This document shows, piece after piece, positions 6,107 through 12,822 of a DNA stretch of 15,232 nucleotides. The first letter of the stretch is position 1. Each line of letters starts with the position of its first letter. Under the pieces are notes generated by a model, which made no database searches, was not told the origin of the DNA, and saw nothing but the letters and a program-made list of their open reading frames with translations. Location of the stretch: positions 1 through 15,232 of the forward strand of contig JAAXHZ010000077.1 in NCBI GenBank assembly GCA_012270625.1, written 5' to 3'. This stretch comes from Dehalococcoidia bacterium (lineage in GTDB: Bacteria > Chloroflexota > Dehalococcoidia > SAR202 > UBA11138). A program made the position numbers and the translations under genes.

Positions 6107-6727
6107 CTAGTTGAACCTGCCCATCGTCCTGTCGATGCCGTCCTCCATCAGGCTCACGATGACGTCGGCGGCCCTCCCGATGGCGTCGTCGACCATCTCC
6201 TGGTCTTGGGATGACATCTCTCCCAGCACCCAGCCGACCCTGTCCGTGCCTGGAGGAGGCTGCCCAACCCCGATCCTCAGCCGCGCGAAGTCCTGATTGC
6301 CGAGCGCGGCGATGATCGACTTGATGCCGTTGTGTCCTGCCGCGCTGCCCTTGGGCCTGAGCCTGAGCTTGCCAGGAGGCAGCGCGGTCTCGTCATAGAC
6401 GATGAGCAGCCTGTCCTGCGTTGCGCGCAGCCGCGCAAGCAGGTACGCCACCGCGTCGCCGCTGCCGTTTACGTGAGTGCGGGGCTTGGCGAGAGCGACT
6501 GTGCGGCCTTCTACGGTCCCAATGCCCAGCCTGGCGGTGCTGTGCGCGCGCCTGATCTCGATAGAGTGCTTCTCCGCAAGCAGGTCGATGAGCCACCAGC
6601 CCGCGTTGTGCCGGGTTCTCAGATAGCGCGGCTCAGGGTTGCCGAGACCGACCACGATCAGGTCCGGCGTCTCCAGCGACCCTTTGAGTCTGCGATTCCG
6701 CTTGAACAGGTTTGTAAGAAGTGACAA
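6107..6727 (-). CDS. pth: Peptidyl-tRNA hydrolase
   Basis: Cytosolic enzyme that releases peptides from tRNA after premature dissociation from the ribosome and is essential in most bacteria. 206 residues, with about 20 extra N-terminal residues relative to the usual start at the first strand (DLIVVGLGNP, 22-31). Active-site residues are in place: Asn30, catalytic His40 in TRHNAG, Asn87, Asp112 in YDE, and GHNG at 131-134. The peptide-binding PxTYMNxSG loop reads PRTHVNGSG, so the usual Tyr and Met are His and Val. The only upstream start is TTG at 6727, with AGGGA 8 bases before it. It is the last gene of the rnhA-moaC-PLP-PPOX-pth run, 34 bases after the PPOX gene, and converges on the acyl-CoA dehydrogenase. 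Confidence 0.95.
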   Translation of the reverse strand: MSLLTNLFKRNRRLKGSLETPDLIVVGLGNPEPRYLRTRHNAGWWLIDLLAEKHSIEIRRAHSTARLGIGTVEGRTVALAKPRTHVNGSGDAVAYLLARLRATQDRLLIVYDETALPPGKLRLRPKGSAAGHNGIKSIIAALGNQDFARLRIGVGQPPPGTDRVGWVLGEMSSQDQEMVDDAIGRAADVIVSLMEDGIDRTMGRFN

Positions 6728-6761
6728 TCGGGATTTCCCTATTTATCGGCCACGACTTCTA

Positions 6762-7184
6762 TCAGCGCAGCAGCCCGTAAACGCGCTCCGGCCTAACCAG
6801 CGCTATCACGGCTTCCTGGTCGATCATGGCCTGGTCGTACTCATCCCAGTCGGGATGCTCCGCATGGCTGCACGCCATGTACACCTCGCGGAGCATGACC
6901 CTCATCTCTTCAGCATCGGTGTTGCCGTAGTCGAACAGCGTCGCCTGCCCTTCTACTGACACCCACTCGCGCCAGTCGTCTGTGACCCCGAGAACGGTGC
7001 AGTTCGGGTCGCGGCGCAGATTACGGATCTTCTGCGAGCGCGGGTACACTGACACGAACGCCGCGTTGCCCTTGTACGCGCCGCAGACGACGATGCTGGA
7101 GTGCGTCGCGCCGTTGGGCCTGCGAGTCGCTATTACGCCCCGGTGATGTGTTTCGAGAAATGGTCTTGCGTCGTCGAAGTCCAT
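6762..7184 (-). CDS. PPOX-class (F420/FMN-binding split-barrel) oxidoreductase
   Basis: 140-residue split beta-barrel protein of the pyridoxamine-phosphate-oxidase-like superfamily, close to the PPOX-class F420-dependent enzymes. The N-terminal strand pattern RGVIATRRPNG (15-25), then S-S-I-V, and the cofactor-phosphate segment S-Q-K-I-R-N-L-R-R-D-P at 50-60 are characteristic. Members use F420 or a flavin to reduce small substrates such as quinones, biliverdin or unsaturated lactones. Whether this one uses F420 cannot be read from the sequence, and no F420 synthesis gene is in the window. The ATG at 7184 has AAGGAG 5 bases upstream. It is 25 bases after the PLP-enzyme gene and 34 bases before pth, so it is cotranscribed. 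Physiological substrate unknown. Confidence 0.85.
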   Translation of the reverse strand: MDFDDARPFLETHHRGVIATRRPNGATHSSIVVCGAYKGNAAFVSVYPRSQKIRNLRRDPNCTVLGVTDDWREWVSVEGQATLFDYGNTDAEEMRVMLREVYMACSHAEHPDWDEYDQAMIDQEAVIALVRPERVYGLLR

Positions 7185-7209
7185 GAACGCTCCTTGGAGT
7201 TCGCTGGTG

Positions 7210-8424
7210 CTATAAGCTGCCGAGGGCTTGGTCTAAATCGTCAATGATGTCGTCAGCGGACTCGATTCCACATGACATACGGATCAGTCCGTCCGTGATT
7301 CCTGCGGAGACCTGCTCGTCTGCCGTTAGAGATCTGTGCGAAGTCTTTGCCGGATGGGAGATGGTCGTGCGGGCCTCACCCAGACTGGGCGCGAACGGTA
7401 TCATCCGCAGTGAGCGGACGAAAAACGAGGCAGCCTCGCCTCCACCTTCCAGATCAAATGAGACCATGCTGCCGAATCCGCCGTCGAGGATCGACTTGGC
7501 GAGCTCATGCTGAGGGTGGTCGGGCAACCCCGGATAGTGGACGGCGGCGACTCTGCCATGGTCAGACAGGAATGCGGCGACACGCATCGCGTTCTCGCAG
7601 GCGCGCTCGACACGCATCGGAAGCGTGCGAATCCCGCGGACTATCAGCCACGCCGCGAATGGGTCGAGCGTGCTCCCCCAGATGCGGTTGGCCCCCTTGA
7701 TCTCCATCGCTAGGTCAGCGCGGGCTGCCGCAACTCCCCCAGTTACGTCAGAGTGACCGCCGAGGCTCTTGGTAGCGGAATGCACGGTCACGTCAGCGCC
7801 GAGTTCGAGCGGGCGGAGCAGCAGAGGCGTCGCCAGGGTGTTGTCCACGACAACGCGAACTCCTCTCTCGGATGCCAGTCCGCAGATCGCCTCGATGTCC
7901 GCCAACCTGAGTGAGGGATTGGTTATCGACTCGACGAGTATGAGCTTGGGACCGGACCCCGTATCACGGTACGAGGCATGACTGAGCGCGTTTTCGACCT
8001 GGTCCAGGTCACTCATATCAACGAACCGGGTCTGGATTCCAAGCCTCGGCATATGCTGACGCAGCATCGCGTTCGTGCCGCCGTACAGCTCACTGCCCGC
8101 GATAATGGTGTCGCCGGACTCGACCAGCGACAGGAGGGTAATCGCTATCGCTCCGAGGCCCGACGCGAAAGCGATCGAGTCATCGGCATCCTCAAGCTCG
8201 GCTACGACCTGCTCTAGTATCGCCACGTTCGGATTGGCGTCGCGAGAATAGATGAACCCATCCCGCCTGCCCTCGTATATGTCATCAACCTGTTCGAGGC
8301 TGTCGATCTCGAAGACGGAGTTCTGGTATATCGGCGCGGTGAGCGGCCTGGTGACTGAGGGCAAATCCGAGCCCGCGGCCGCGCAGATAGACTCTATGGA
8401 CTTGCGCGGAGGTCGCCGACTCAT
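7210..8424 (-). CDS. Cys/Met-metabolism PLP-dependent enzyme (cystathionine gamma-synthase / gamma-lyase family)
   Basis: 404-residue PLP enzyme of the transsulfuration family (cystathionine gamma-synthase, beta/gamma-lyase, O-acylhomoserine sulfhydrylase, methionine gamma-lyase). Landmarks are YSR at 59-61 contacting the phosphate of the neighbouring subunit, the SGLGAI loop at 88-93, the stacking and catalytic Tyr114 in ELYGGT, Asp194 in DNT for the pyridine nitrogen, and the Schiff-base Lys219 in [27 protein letters not shown] near the C-terminus is the usual substrate-carboxylate region. Which reaction it catalyses cannot be decided from motifs alone. The ATG at 8424 overlaps the moaC stop as ATGA with GGAG 5 bases upstream, giving tight translational coupling. 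A longer open frame to 8517 is antiparallel-free but overlaps moaC and was rejected. Confidence 0.92.
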   Translation of the reverse strand: MSRRPPRKSIESICAAAGSDLPSVTRPLTAPIYQNSVFEIDSLEQVDDIYEGRRDGFIYSRDANPNVAILEQVVAELEDADDSIAFASGLGAIAITLLSLVESGDTIIAGSELYGGTNAMLRQHMPRLGIQTRFVDMSDLDQVENALSHASYRDTGSGPKLILVESITNPSLRLADIEAICGLASERGVRVVVDNTLATPLLLRPLELGADVTVHSATKSLGGHSDVTGGVAAARADLAMEIKGANRIWGSTLDPFAAWLIVRGIRTLPMRVERACENAMRVAAFLSDHGRVAAVHYPGLPDHPQHELAKSILDGGFGSMVSFDLEGGGEAASFFVRSLRMIPFAPSLGEARTTISHPAKTSHRSLTADEQVSAGITDGLIRMSCGIESADDIIDDLDQALGSL

Positions 8425-8939
8425 TTGGACTCCAGATCCACGTCCCCGCTCTGACCGCCCGACTTTCGCGCAAGCCGTACCGACTCGATACGCATTCCGC
8501 GATCGACAGCCTTGCACATATCGTAGATGGTGAGCGCTGCGACGCTGACTGCCGTGAGCGCCTCCATCTCGACGCCCGTCTTGCCGACGGTGCGAGCCGT
8601 GGCGGTGATGTCAACAGCGCTGTCAGCGGAGTTCAGATCGAACTCCACTCCGATCTTGTTGATGGGCAGGGGGTGACAGAGTGGAATCAGCTGCGACGTG
8701 TTCTTGGCTCCTATTATCCCGGCGATCCTGGCGACGGCGAGCACGTCTCCCTTGTCGAAGGCATTCGCTTGGATAAGCTCCAGAGTTTGCGGCCGCATGA
8801 CCACACGGCCCCGGGCAACAGCCTCCCGCTGGGTATCGGGCTTCCAGCCCACATCGACCATCTGGGCGTTGCCACCCTGGTCTATATGGGTCAGCCTGGG
8901 TTTCCGTGTGTCGTTCAACAGATCATCACCTTCAGCCAT
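8421..8939 (-). CDS. moaC: Cyclic pyranopterin monophosphate synthase MoaC
   Basis: Second enzyme of molybdenum-cofactor synthesis: converts 3',8-cyclo-7,8-dihydro-GTP, made by MoaA, into cyclic pyranopterin monophosphate. 172 residues, slightly longer than the usual 160 because of about 13 extra N-terminal residues. Signature motifs are complete: LTHID at 16-20, [10 protein letters not shown] at 84-93, [20 protein letters not shown] at 122-141 and the catalytic-loop D140-M-C-K143. The ATG at 8939 falls one base after the rnhA stop, which suits translational coupling; an in-frame ATG at 8975 would extend into rnhA and has no better ribosome site. The 3' end overlaps the PLP-enzyme start by 4 bases. 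No other moa genes are in the window, so the pathway must be completed elsewhere. Confidence 0.95.
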   Translation of the reverse strand: MAEGDDLLNDTRKPRLTHIDQGGNAQMVDVGWKPDTQREAVARGRVVMRPQTLELIQANAFDKGDVLAVARIAGIIGAKNTSQLIPLCHPLPINKIGVEFDLNSADSAVDITATARTVGKTGVEMEALTAVSVAALTIYDMCKAVDRGMRIESVRLARKSGGQSGDVDLESK

Positions 8940-8940
8940 A

Positions 8941-9420
8941 TCAGAAAACTGGGACGGCGTTCTCGTATCCCTCATCTACTGCGAGGCTACTCCCTTTGGA
9001 TGCAGCGACCGCCAGCTCGTCGGCCCGTTCGTTGCCGGGGTTGCCGGCATGTCCCCTCACCCACCGAAACTCGACGTCATGTTTCTCAAGAAGGTCCAGG
9101 AGTCGGCCCCATAGGTCCGGGTTGACCGCCTTTTCGCTCTTGTTGCGACGCCAGCCGTTCGCCCTCCAGCGTTCGGCCCAACCCTTGTTGACCGCGTCGA
9201 CGATATATCGCGAGTCGCTGTAAACGGTGACCTCACAGGGCCGTTTCAAGACCTCGAGACCCCTGATTACCGCAAGAAGCTCCATACGGTTGTTAGTGGT
9301 CAGGGCAAAACCGCCGCTGATATCCTTGTGGTGCACGCCGAACTGGAGCACTGCGCCAAATCCGCCAGGGCCAGGGTTGCCCGAGCAGGCGCCGTCTGTG
9401 TAGAGGGTTACGCGCTTCAT
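8941..9420 (-). CDS. rnhA: Ribonuclease HI
   Basis: Endonuclease that cuts the RNA strand of RNA-DNA hybrids and clears R-loops and primers. 159 residues, the normal length for the enzyme. All catalytic residues are present: Asp9 in [11 protein letters not shown], Glu47 in NNRMEL, Asp69 in YSDS and Asp134 in NERADELA, together with His124 in VRGHAG. The basic W-rich handle region (81-97, [14 protein letters not shown]) is also kept. The start chosen is ATG 9420, which gives the canonical MKxVxLYTDG; in-frame ATGs further up (9450, 9459) have no family support. There is no clear Shine-Dalgarno sequence, and a TACAAT box 14-19 bases upstream suggests a very short leader. It is the first gene of the five-gene minus-strand run. 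Confidence 0.96.
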   Translation of the reverse strand: MKRVTLYTDGACSGNPGPGGFGAVLQFGVHHKDISGGFALTTNNRMELLAVIRGLEVLKRPCEVTVYSDSRYIVDAVNKGWAERWRANGWRRNKSEKAVNPDLWGRLLDLLEKHDVEFRWVRGHAGNPGNERADELAVAASKGSSLAVDEGYENAVPVF

Positions 9421-9433
9421 GGTTCCAACGTCA

Positions 9434-9463
9434 ATTGTACAGACAACCATGAATACCATCCAA
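9434..9463 (-). promoter_or_regulatory. Possible sigma-70-type promoter of the rnhA operon
   Basis: On the minus strand TTGGAT (9463-9458) and TACAAT (9439-9434) are separated by 18 bases. The -10 matches consensus at five of six positions; the -35 is weaker. Transcription would start about 9 bases before the rnhA ATG, which would explain why that gene lacks a clear ribosome-binding site. Suggestive only. Confidence 0.35.
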
Positions 9464-9559
9464 CAGCCCCCCTATACCTTAGGGTGAGGGTGAAAAAGTA
9501 CGAACGTCTACCCTCTGTCATAGGTAGCCCAGGGAGGCTCTCACTCCTCGAAAGCTTGT

Positions 9560-9575
9560 CCCCGCGAACGCGGGG
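9560..9575. repeat. GC-rich palindrome in the rnhA/crotonase divergent gap
   Basis: CCCCGCGAACGCGGGG forms a perfect 7-bp stem with a 2-base centre (or 6-bp stem with 4-base loop). It lies in the 255-base gap between divergent rnhA and the crotonase gene, about 25-40 bases upstream of a TAGAAT box at 9599-9604. The core resembles short palindromes dispersed in many GC-rich genomes and type I-E CRISPR repeats. Only one copy is present, so it is recorded as a dispersed palindrome or operator candidate. The rest of the gap shows no gene. Confidence 0.5.
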
Positions 9576-9675
9576 ATCGCGCTTATGCAATTTTCTCGTA
9601 GAATCAGGCCCGCGTTGACCAGCCCGATGCCTCCCCATAGAATCCGACCATGCACACAAGCAGGGGGAAAGAAAA

Positions 9676-10593
9676 ATGCCCGTTGACTATGAGAAAAGAG
9701 ACAAGGCCGCGTACATCACGATCAACAATCCGGCAAAGGCCAACATCCTGGACAGACAGATTTCGTTCGAGATCTCGGAGATCTGGAAGGAAATCTGGGA
9801 CGACCGCGACATCCGGGTCGCAATCCTGACAGGTGTGGGCGACCGTCACTTCTGTGCCGGGCACAACCTTGCGTCAAGACCCGACGTCACCGCGGAAGAG
9901 CGAGAGCGTCTCCGGGCCGAGGGGCTGTTCTGGCCGCTGAGCGGAACCGTGAACGGCGCTCGCATAGGCGCTGACGGTCGGCTGGGCGACCACTACCCGC
10001 AGATCTACAAGCCTGTCATTGGGGCAATCAACGGCTGGGCCGCAGGAGCCGGCTTCTACCTGATGCTCACGTCCACGGACATCAGGATAGCCTCGCGAGA
10101 GAACGCGAGGTTCAAGTTCGCGCTCCTCAGCCAGGGGTGGGTCGGAGGAGGTCCCGGCGCGACGTACCTTACCCGGCAGATCTCTCACGCCGATGCCATG
10201 CGCATCCTGCTGATGGATGAGCCATTCGACGCCGAGGAGGCGCTGAGAATCAATCTCATCAATGAGGTCGTGCCCCACGATCAGCTGATGACCCGCGCGG
10301 AGGAGCTGGCCGCCTACATCGCCGATCTTCCACCGCTGGCGGTGCGTATGATGAAGGAGCTGGTGCTGAGGTTCCGTGACATTCCGGTGACTGAGGCGTG
10401 GCGCGTCCAAACTCTCATGAACGCTCTGCTGACGCAGATGACAGGTGACGGCGACGAAGGACGCGCGGCATTCCTTGAAAAGAGACCGCCGAAATTCACA
10501 GGGTCCATCCGCCAGAAGGGCGAACTGTTCGAAGAGGCGACCCCAGAGGAGCGGGCAAGACTCGACGAGATACGGCGGGACCTGATGGGCTAA
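9676..10593 (+). CDS. Enoyl-CoA hydratase/isomerase (crotonase) superfamily protein lacking both hydratase glutamates
   Basis: 305-residue crotonase-fold protein, longer than the usual 260 because of an insertion at about 70-106 and a C-terminal extension after about 258. The oxyanion-hole segments are present: FCAGHNL at 59-65 and INGWAAGAGF at 118-127. Aligning RFKFALLSQGWVGGGPG (145-161) with the family pattern FGxPExxxGLxPGxGG puts Leu150 where the first catalytic Glu belongs, and Arg176 in DAMR where the second belongs. Ordinary water addition is therefore unlikely; CoA-thioester hydrolysis, decarboxylation, C-C cleavage or isomerisation with other residues are alternatives. The ATG at 9676 has an AGGGGGAAAG purine-rich site 5-10 bases before it. 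The gene is single, divergent from rnhA, and its stop overlaps that of the convergent agmatinase-family gene by 4 bases. Confidence 0.88.
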   Translation: MPVDYEKRDKAAYITINNPAKANILDRQISFEISEIWKEIWDDRDIRVAILTGVGDRHFCAGHNLASRPDVTAEERERLRAEGLFWPLSGTVNGARIGADGRLGDHYPQIYKPVIGAINGWAAGAGFYLMLTSTDIRIASRENARFKFALLSQGWVGGGPGATYLTRQISHADAMRILLMDEPFDAEEALRINLINEVVPHDQLMTRAEELAAYIADLPPLAVRMMKELVLRFRDIPVTEAWRVQTLMNALLTQMTGDGDEGRAAFLEKRPPKFTGSIRQKGELFEEATPEERARLDEIRRDLMG

Positions 10594-11546
10594 TCTTCCG
10601 GCGGGAATATCTCTGACAGGAAGTCCACTATCAGCCTCGCGGCCACCATCGACGTCAGCTCGGCGTGGTCGTACGGGGGAGCCACCTCGACCATGTCGAA
10701 GGCGACCACCCTGTGGTTGCGGGCGAGGTATATCAGAGCATCGCGCAGCTCCTCGTAGTAGAGGCCCCACACTTCGGGTGTGCCGGTGCCGGGGGCGTGA
10801 GACGGGTCGAGCACGTCTATGTCTATGGTGACATACAGGTTGTCGGACTTGGGCACAAGGTCCATCGTCGCCTCTGCTCCCAGATCTTTGAACCTGCGCG
10901 TGGTCACTACAAGGTTGCCGTCGGCTATCGCCTCGTCATAGATCTTGCGGCTCTCCTTTCGGATGCCGATCGAGCTGATGTTGCGGACGAACGACATCTC
11001 TCGGCAGCGCCTGATAGGACTGCCGTGTGTGTAGAGCACGCCCTGGGTCTCGTGTGAGTAGTCCATGTGGGCGTCGAAGTGAACGATGTCGAGAGGTTCG
11101 AATGCCGACAGTCCGCGCACGACCGGAAAGGTGATGGCGTGATCGCCGCCCACGACGACGGGCATCGCTGACTTCGACACGATCTTCTCGACGACGTTGG
11201 TCAGCTTCTGGAAGTTGTCGAGCACGTCCGACGGGACTACCGTAATGTTGCCGCAGTCGGCCATCGTGACGCCCTTGAGCAGCTCAGTCCCGCGGTCCGA
11301 ATCGAAGTAGCCCGCGGCCTGCTGGTCGAACTGCATCCCACCGTAGCCGATGTACGAGTAGCCACGAGCGTCCCGGACGGCATCCGGGCCGAATCGCGCG
11401 CCTGGTCGCCCGAACGTGCCCTGGTCGAACGGCATTCCGACGAACGCCACCTGCGCGTCGAGCGCGTCGAGATCCCCAAGTAGGGGCGCATCATAGAATG
11501 TTCTCGATCTGGCCCGTATGTCCGGCCAGCGTTCTTCCTCACTCAA
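10590..11546 (-). CDS. Agmatinase/arginase-family ureohydrolase
   Basis: Binuclear manganese hydrolase that splits a guanidino compound to urea and an amine; agmatine to putrescine is the best-known reaction of this branch. All metal ligands are seen in order: His136 in GGDH, Asp158, His160 and Asp162 in DAHMD, and Asp242 and Asp244 in DIDVLDP. The family loop APGTGTPE is at 251-258 and HGSP at 174-177. Length 318 is typical. The start chosen is TTG at 11546, preceded by GAGGAGG 5 bases before it. A TTG at 11588 is also in frame but would overlap the upstream DUF2442 gene by 32 bases. Several guanidino-acid hydrolases share these motifs, so the substrate is open. It is the last gene of the VOC-DUF4160-DUF2442 run, with a 10-base gap. 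Confidence 0.92.
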   Translation of the reverse strand: MSEEERWPDIRARSRTFYDAPLLGDLDALDAQVAFVGMPFDQGTFGRPGARFGPDAVRDARGYSYIGYGGMQFDQQAAGYFDSDRGTELLKGVTMADCGNITVVPSDVLDNFQKLTNVVEKIVSKSAMPVVVGGDHAITFPVVRGLSAFEPLDIVHFDAHMDYSHETQGVLYTHGSPIRRCREMSFVRNISSIGIRKESRKIYDEAIADGNLVVTTRRFKDLGAEATMDLVPKSDNLYVTIDIDVLDPSHAPGTGTPEVWGLYYEELRDALIYLARNHRVVAFDMVEVAPPYDHAELTSMVAARLIVDFLSEIFPPED

Positions 11547-11556
11547 GAGATCCTCC

Positions 11557-11853
11557 TCAGGTGGTTGACAGAGACCAGTTTCGCGCAAGACTCTTCATAG
11601 CCTCGACGTGTTCCGGCCAGTCGTGAAGTATCGCCGGATCGAAGTCTGCCCCATTGGGCCAGACCAAAGTTTGGCACTCAGTATCTATAGCAACTTGTCT
11701 AAAGACCGCTCGCTCCCGAAGATGTCCGTACAACTCCCCTTTCAGCACTGGCTCGAAGTCGATGACTTGTGAGGTCCGATCATCGAACTCGACTCGCAGG
11801 GTGTATTGGCCCACGACTTCAAAAGAAGTCACGCGATGAATCGGATGCTTCAT
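11557..11853 (-). CDS. DUF2442 protein
   Basis: 98-residue protein of the DUF2442 family. The recognisable parts are the N-terminal strands V-x-x-F-E-V-V-G-x-Y-T-L-R-V-E-F-D-D and the characteristic TLVWPNGADFDPAILHDW segment at 62-79. Function is not established. Members are commonly encoded next to DUF4160 genes, as here, and the pair has the size and arrangement of a toxin-antitoxin or small regulatory module, though this is inference. The ATG at 11853 has AGGAG 6 bases upstream. It lies 9 bases after the DUF4160 stop and 10 bases before the ureohydrolase start. The last codons carry the ribosome-binding site of the ureohydrolase, so translation of the two is probably linked. Confidence 0.88.
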   Translation of the reverse strand: MKHPIHRVTSFEVVGQYTLRVEFDDRTSQVIDFEPVLKGELYGHLRERAVFRQVAIDTECQTLVWPNGADFDPAILHDWPEHVEAMKSLARNWSLSTT

Positions 11854-11862
11854 AATCGACTC

Positions 11863-12132
11863 CTAACTCAACGGCTCGATACGATCCGGCCTTCGCCCCG
11901 ACTGAATCAGTTCCCAATTGAGTTGCAATTCATCCAGATGAAATACCGCCCATGCTTCTACAAGGCGGCGCTGGCGTCGCGGGAGACTGCCCGCAATCAA
12001 CTGCACATGATCCACGGCATAGACCGCAGCAGAGTCTTGATAGTAAGCGTGAAAGTGTGGTCGGTGATGCGGTCCTCCGGCCTCAGGATACATCCGTATG
12101 ATGATACCTGAGAAACGGGCTATCTCAGGCAT
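11863..12132 (-). CDS. DUF4160 protein
   Basis: 89-residue protein of the DUF4160 family. Diagnostic features are the start MPEIARFSGIIIRMY, the His-rich PHHRPHFHAYY at 21-31, and a C-terminal helix with ELQLNWELIQ. The clustered histidines could bind metal or act in catalysis; neither is proven. The ATG follows the TAG of the VOC gene with no base between (TAGATG), so it relies on coupled translation and has no separate ribosome-binding site. DUF2442 follows after 9 bases. Base composition of this gene and DUF2442 is somewhat lower in GC than the flanking metabolic genes, in keeping with later insertion into an existing operon. No biochemical role can be named. Confidence 0.88.
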   Translation of the reverse strand: MPEIARFSGIIIRMYPEAGGPHHRPHFHAYYQDSAAVYAVDHVQLIAGSLPRRQRRLVEAWAVFHLDELQLNWELIQSGRRPDRIEPLS

Positions 12133-12528
12133 CTACACCAGCACGCCGAAGCCGGACTTGGTGCATATCTCGATACGGTTGCCCTCGGTGTCTTCGATGA
12201 AGAAGACGCGCTGCCCATCGTGGCGTGTAGTGATGTCGGTCGTCTCGACGCTGTTGGCGTGCATGTACTTCTGAGCTTCCTCGATGTCCTCCACTTCGAA
12301 CGCGCCATGGTGAGAAGGCTCAGATGGCGCGTCCTCATTCTCGATCAGGTGCACCATCGTTCCGCTGGGAAGCTGGAGCCATACTATGTGATCGGAGTCC
12401 ACCATGCTGGGTATCTCCTTGACACCCAGCACATCGACCCAGAACCTCGTGGCGCGCTCCTTGTCCTTCACGCAGTAAGTGAGGTGGTTGACTCTCCGCA
12501 GCCTGATTGTTCCTGCCATGCCCGACAT
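12133..12528 (-). CDS. VOC-superfamily (glyoxalase/dioxygenase fold) protein
   Basis: 131-residue vicinal-oxygen-chelate protein with two beta-alpha-beta-beta-beta units. Expected metal ligands are visible: His15 in VNHLTYCV, His74 (or His73) in HHGAFEV opening the second unit, and Glu120 in NRIEICT. His60 in the TMVHL strand may serve as a further ligand. Members include glyoxalase I, extradiol dioxygenases, epimerases and antibiotic-resistance proteins; the short length and single domain fit glyoxalase-like or resistance-type homodimers, and no finer call is possible. The ATG at 12528 has AGGGA 7 bases before it; ATG 12519 is an alternative giving three fewer residues. It is the first gene of the run leading to the ureohydrolase, with no clear promoter seen upstream. 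Confidence 0.88.
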   Translation of the reverse strand: MSGMAGTIRLRRVNHLTYCVKDKERATRFWVDVLGVKEIPSMVDSDHIVWLQLPSGTMVHLIENEDAPSEPSHHGAFEVEDIEEAQKYMHANSVETTDITTRHDGQRVFFIEDTEGNRIEICTKSGFGVLV

Positions 12529-12646
12529 CGCTGCATCCCTCCCATACGGTATTCCTAGAGTATGCCGACATGATAACAGGATTGGGCGCGCGTAGTGATT
12601 GGCCGAATGGACAGGGAGACTGCGTCAGTTTAGTGGCGGTCCAACC

Positions 12647-12716
12647 GTAGGGGCGTCCCTTGTGGGCGCCCTGAGCATGATGACCAACACGGGCAACCAC
12701 AAGGGATTGCCCTTAC
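12647..12716. repeat. 70-bp inverted-repeat element (MITE/REP-like palindrome)
   Basis: The left arm (12647-12671) and right arm (12691-12716) are reverse complements over about 25 bases with a few mismatches and one indel, flanking a 19-base centre. Both share the core CCCTTGTGG or its complement CCACAAGGG. Each arm is also internally palindromic (GGGCG...CGCCC and GGGCAA...TTGCCC), so the element can fold as one long hairpin or two small ones. It lies between divergent operons and encodes nothing. The architecture is that of dispersed palindromic repeats or a short non-autonomous element; no obvious target-site duplication was found. Confidence 0.7.
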
Positions 12717-12761
12717 ATATGTATGACCGACCAAACTGGTACAGCATCCGGCGCAGGTCTC

Positions 12762-12794
12762 TTGACTGTGATTGCATTGCAATCGTGGTATAAT
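12762..12794 (+). promoter_or_regulatory. Promoter of the toxin-antitoxin operon with extended -10
   Basis: A perfect TATAAT (12789-12794) preceded by TG-G gives a strong extended -10 element. TTGACT at 12762-12767 resembles a -35 box but is 21 bases away, too far for a standard promoter, so the extended -10 probably drives initiation. The start would be near 12801, about 22 bases before the antitoxin start codon and just ahead of its AAGGAGG. Confidence 0.65.
12770..12784. promoter_or_regulatory. Operator-like inverted repeat in the toxin-antitoxin promoter
   Basis: GATTGCATTGCAATC is a perfect inverted repeat (7-base arms, 1-base centre) lying 4 bases before the -10 box. FitA-type and other ribbon-helix-helix antitoxins repress their own operon by binding inverted repeats across the promoter. 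This position would block RNA polymerase, so autoregulation by the downstream antitoxin is the natural reading. Confidence 0.6.
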
Positions 12795-12822
12795 CTATTG
12801 ATAAACGTAAGGAGGCGCGACC

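Noticed and set aside
8425..8517. Longer start of the PLP-dependent enzyme
   Set aside because: The added residues overlap moaC and are Arg/Gly-rich with no family similarity; the ATGA overlap start has GGAG before it.
9560..9575. CRISPR array
   Set aside because: Only one short palindrome is present; there are no repeated units, spacers or cas genes.
9874..10770. 298-codon minus-strand open frame
   Set aside because: It is antisense to the crotonase gene and overlaps the ureohydrolase in another frame; GC-rich codon bias keeps it open.
11547..11588. Ureohydrolase start at TTG 11588
   Set aside because: It would overlap DUF2442 by 32 bases, while TTG 11546 has a GAGGAGG site at ideal spacing.
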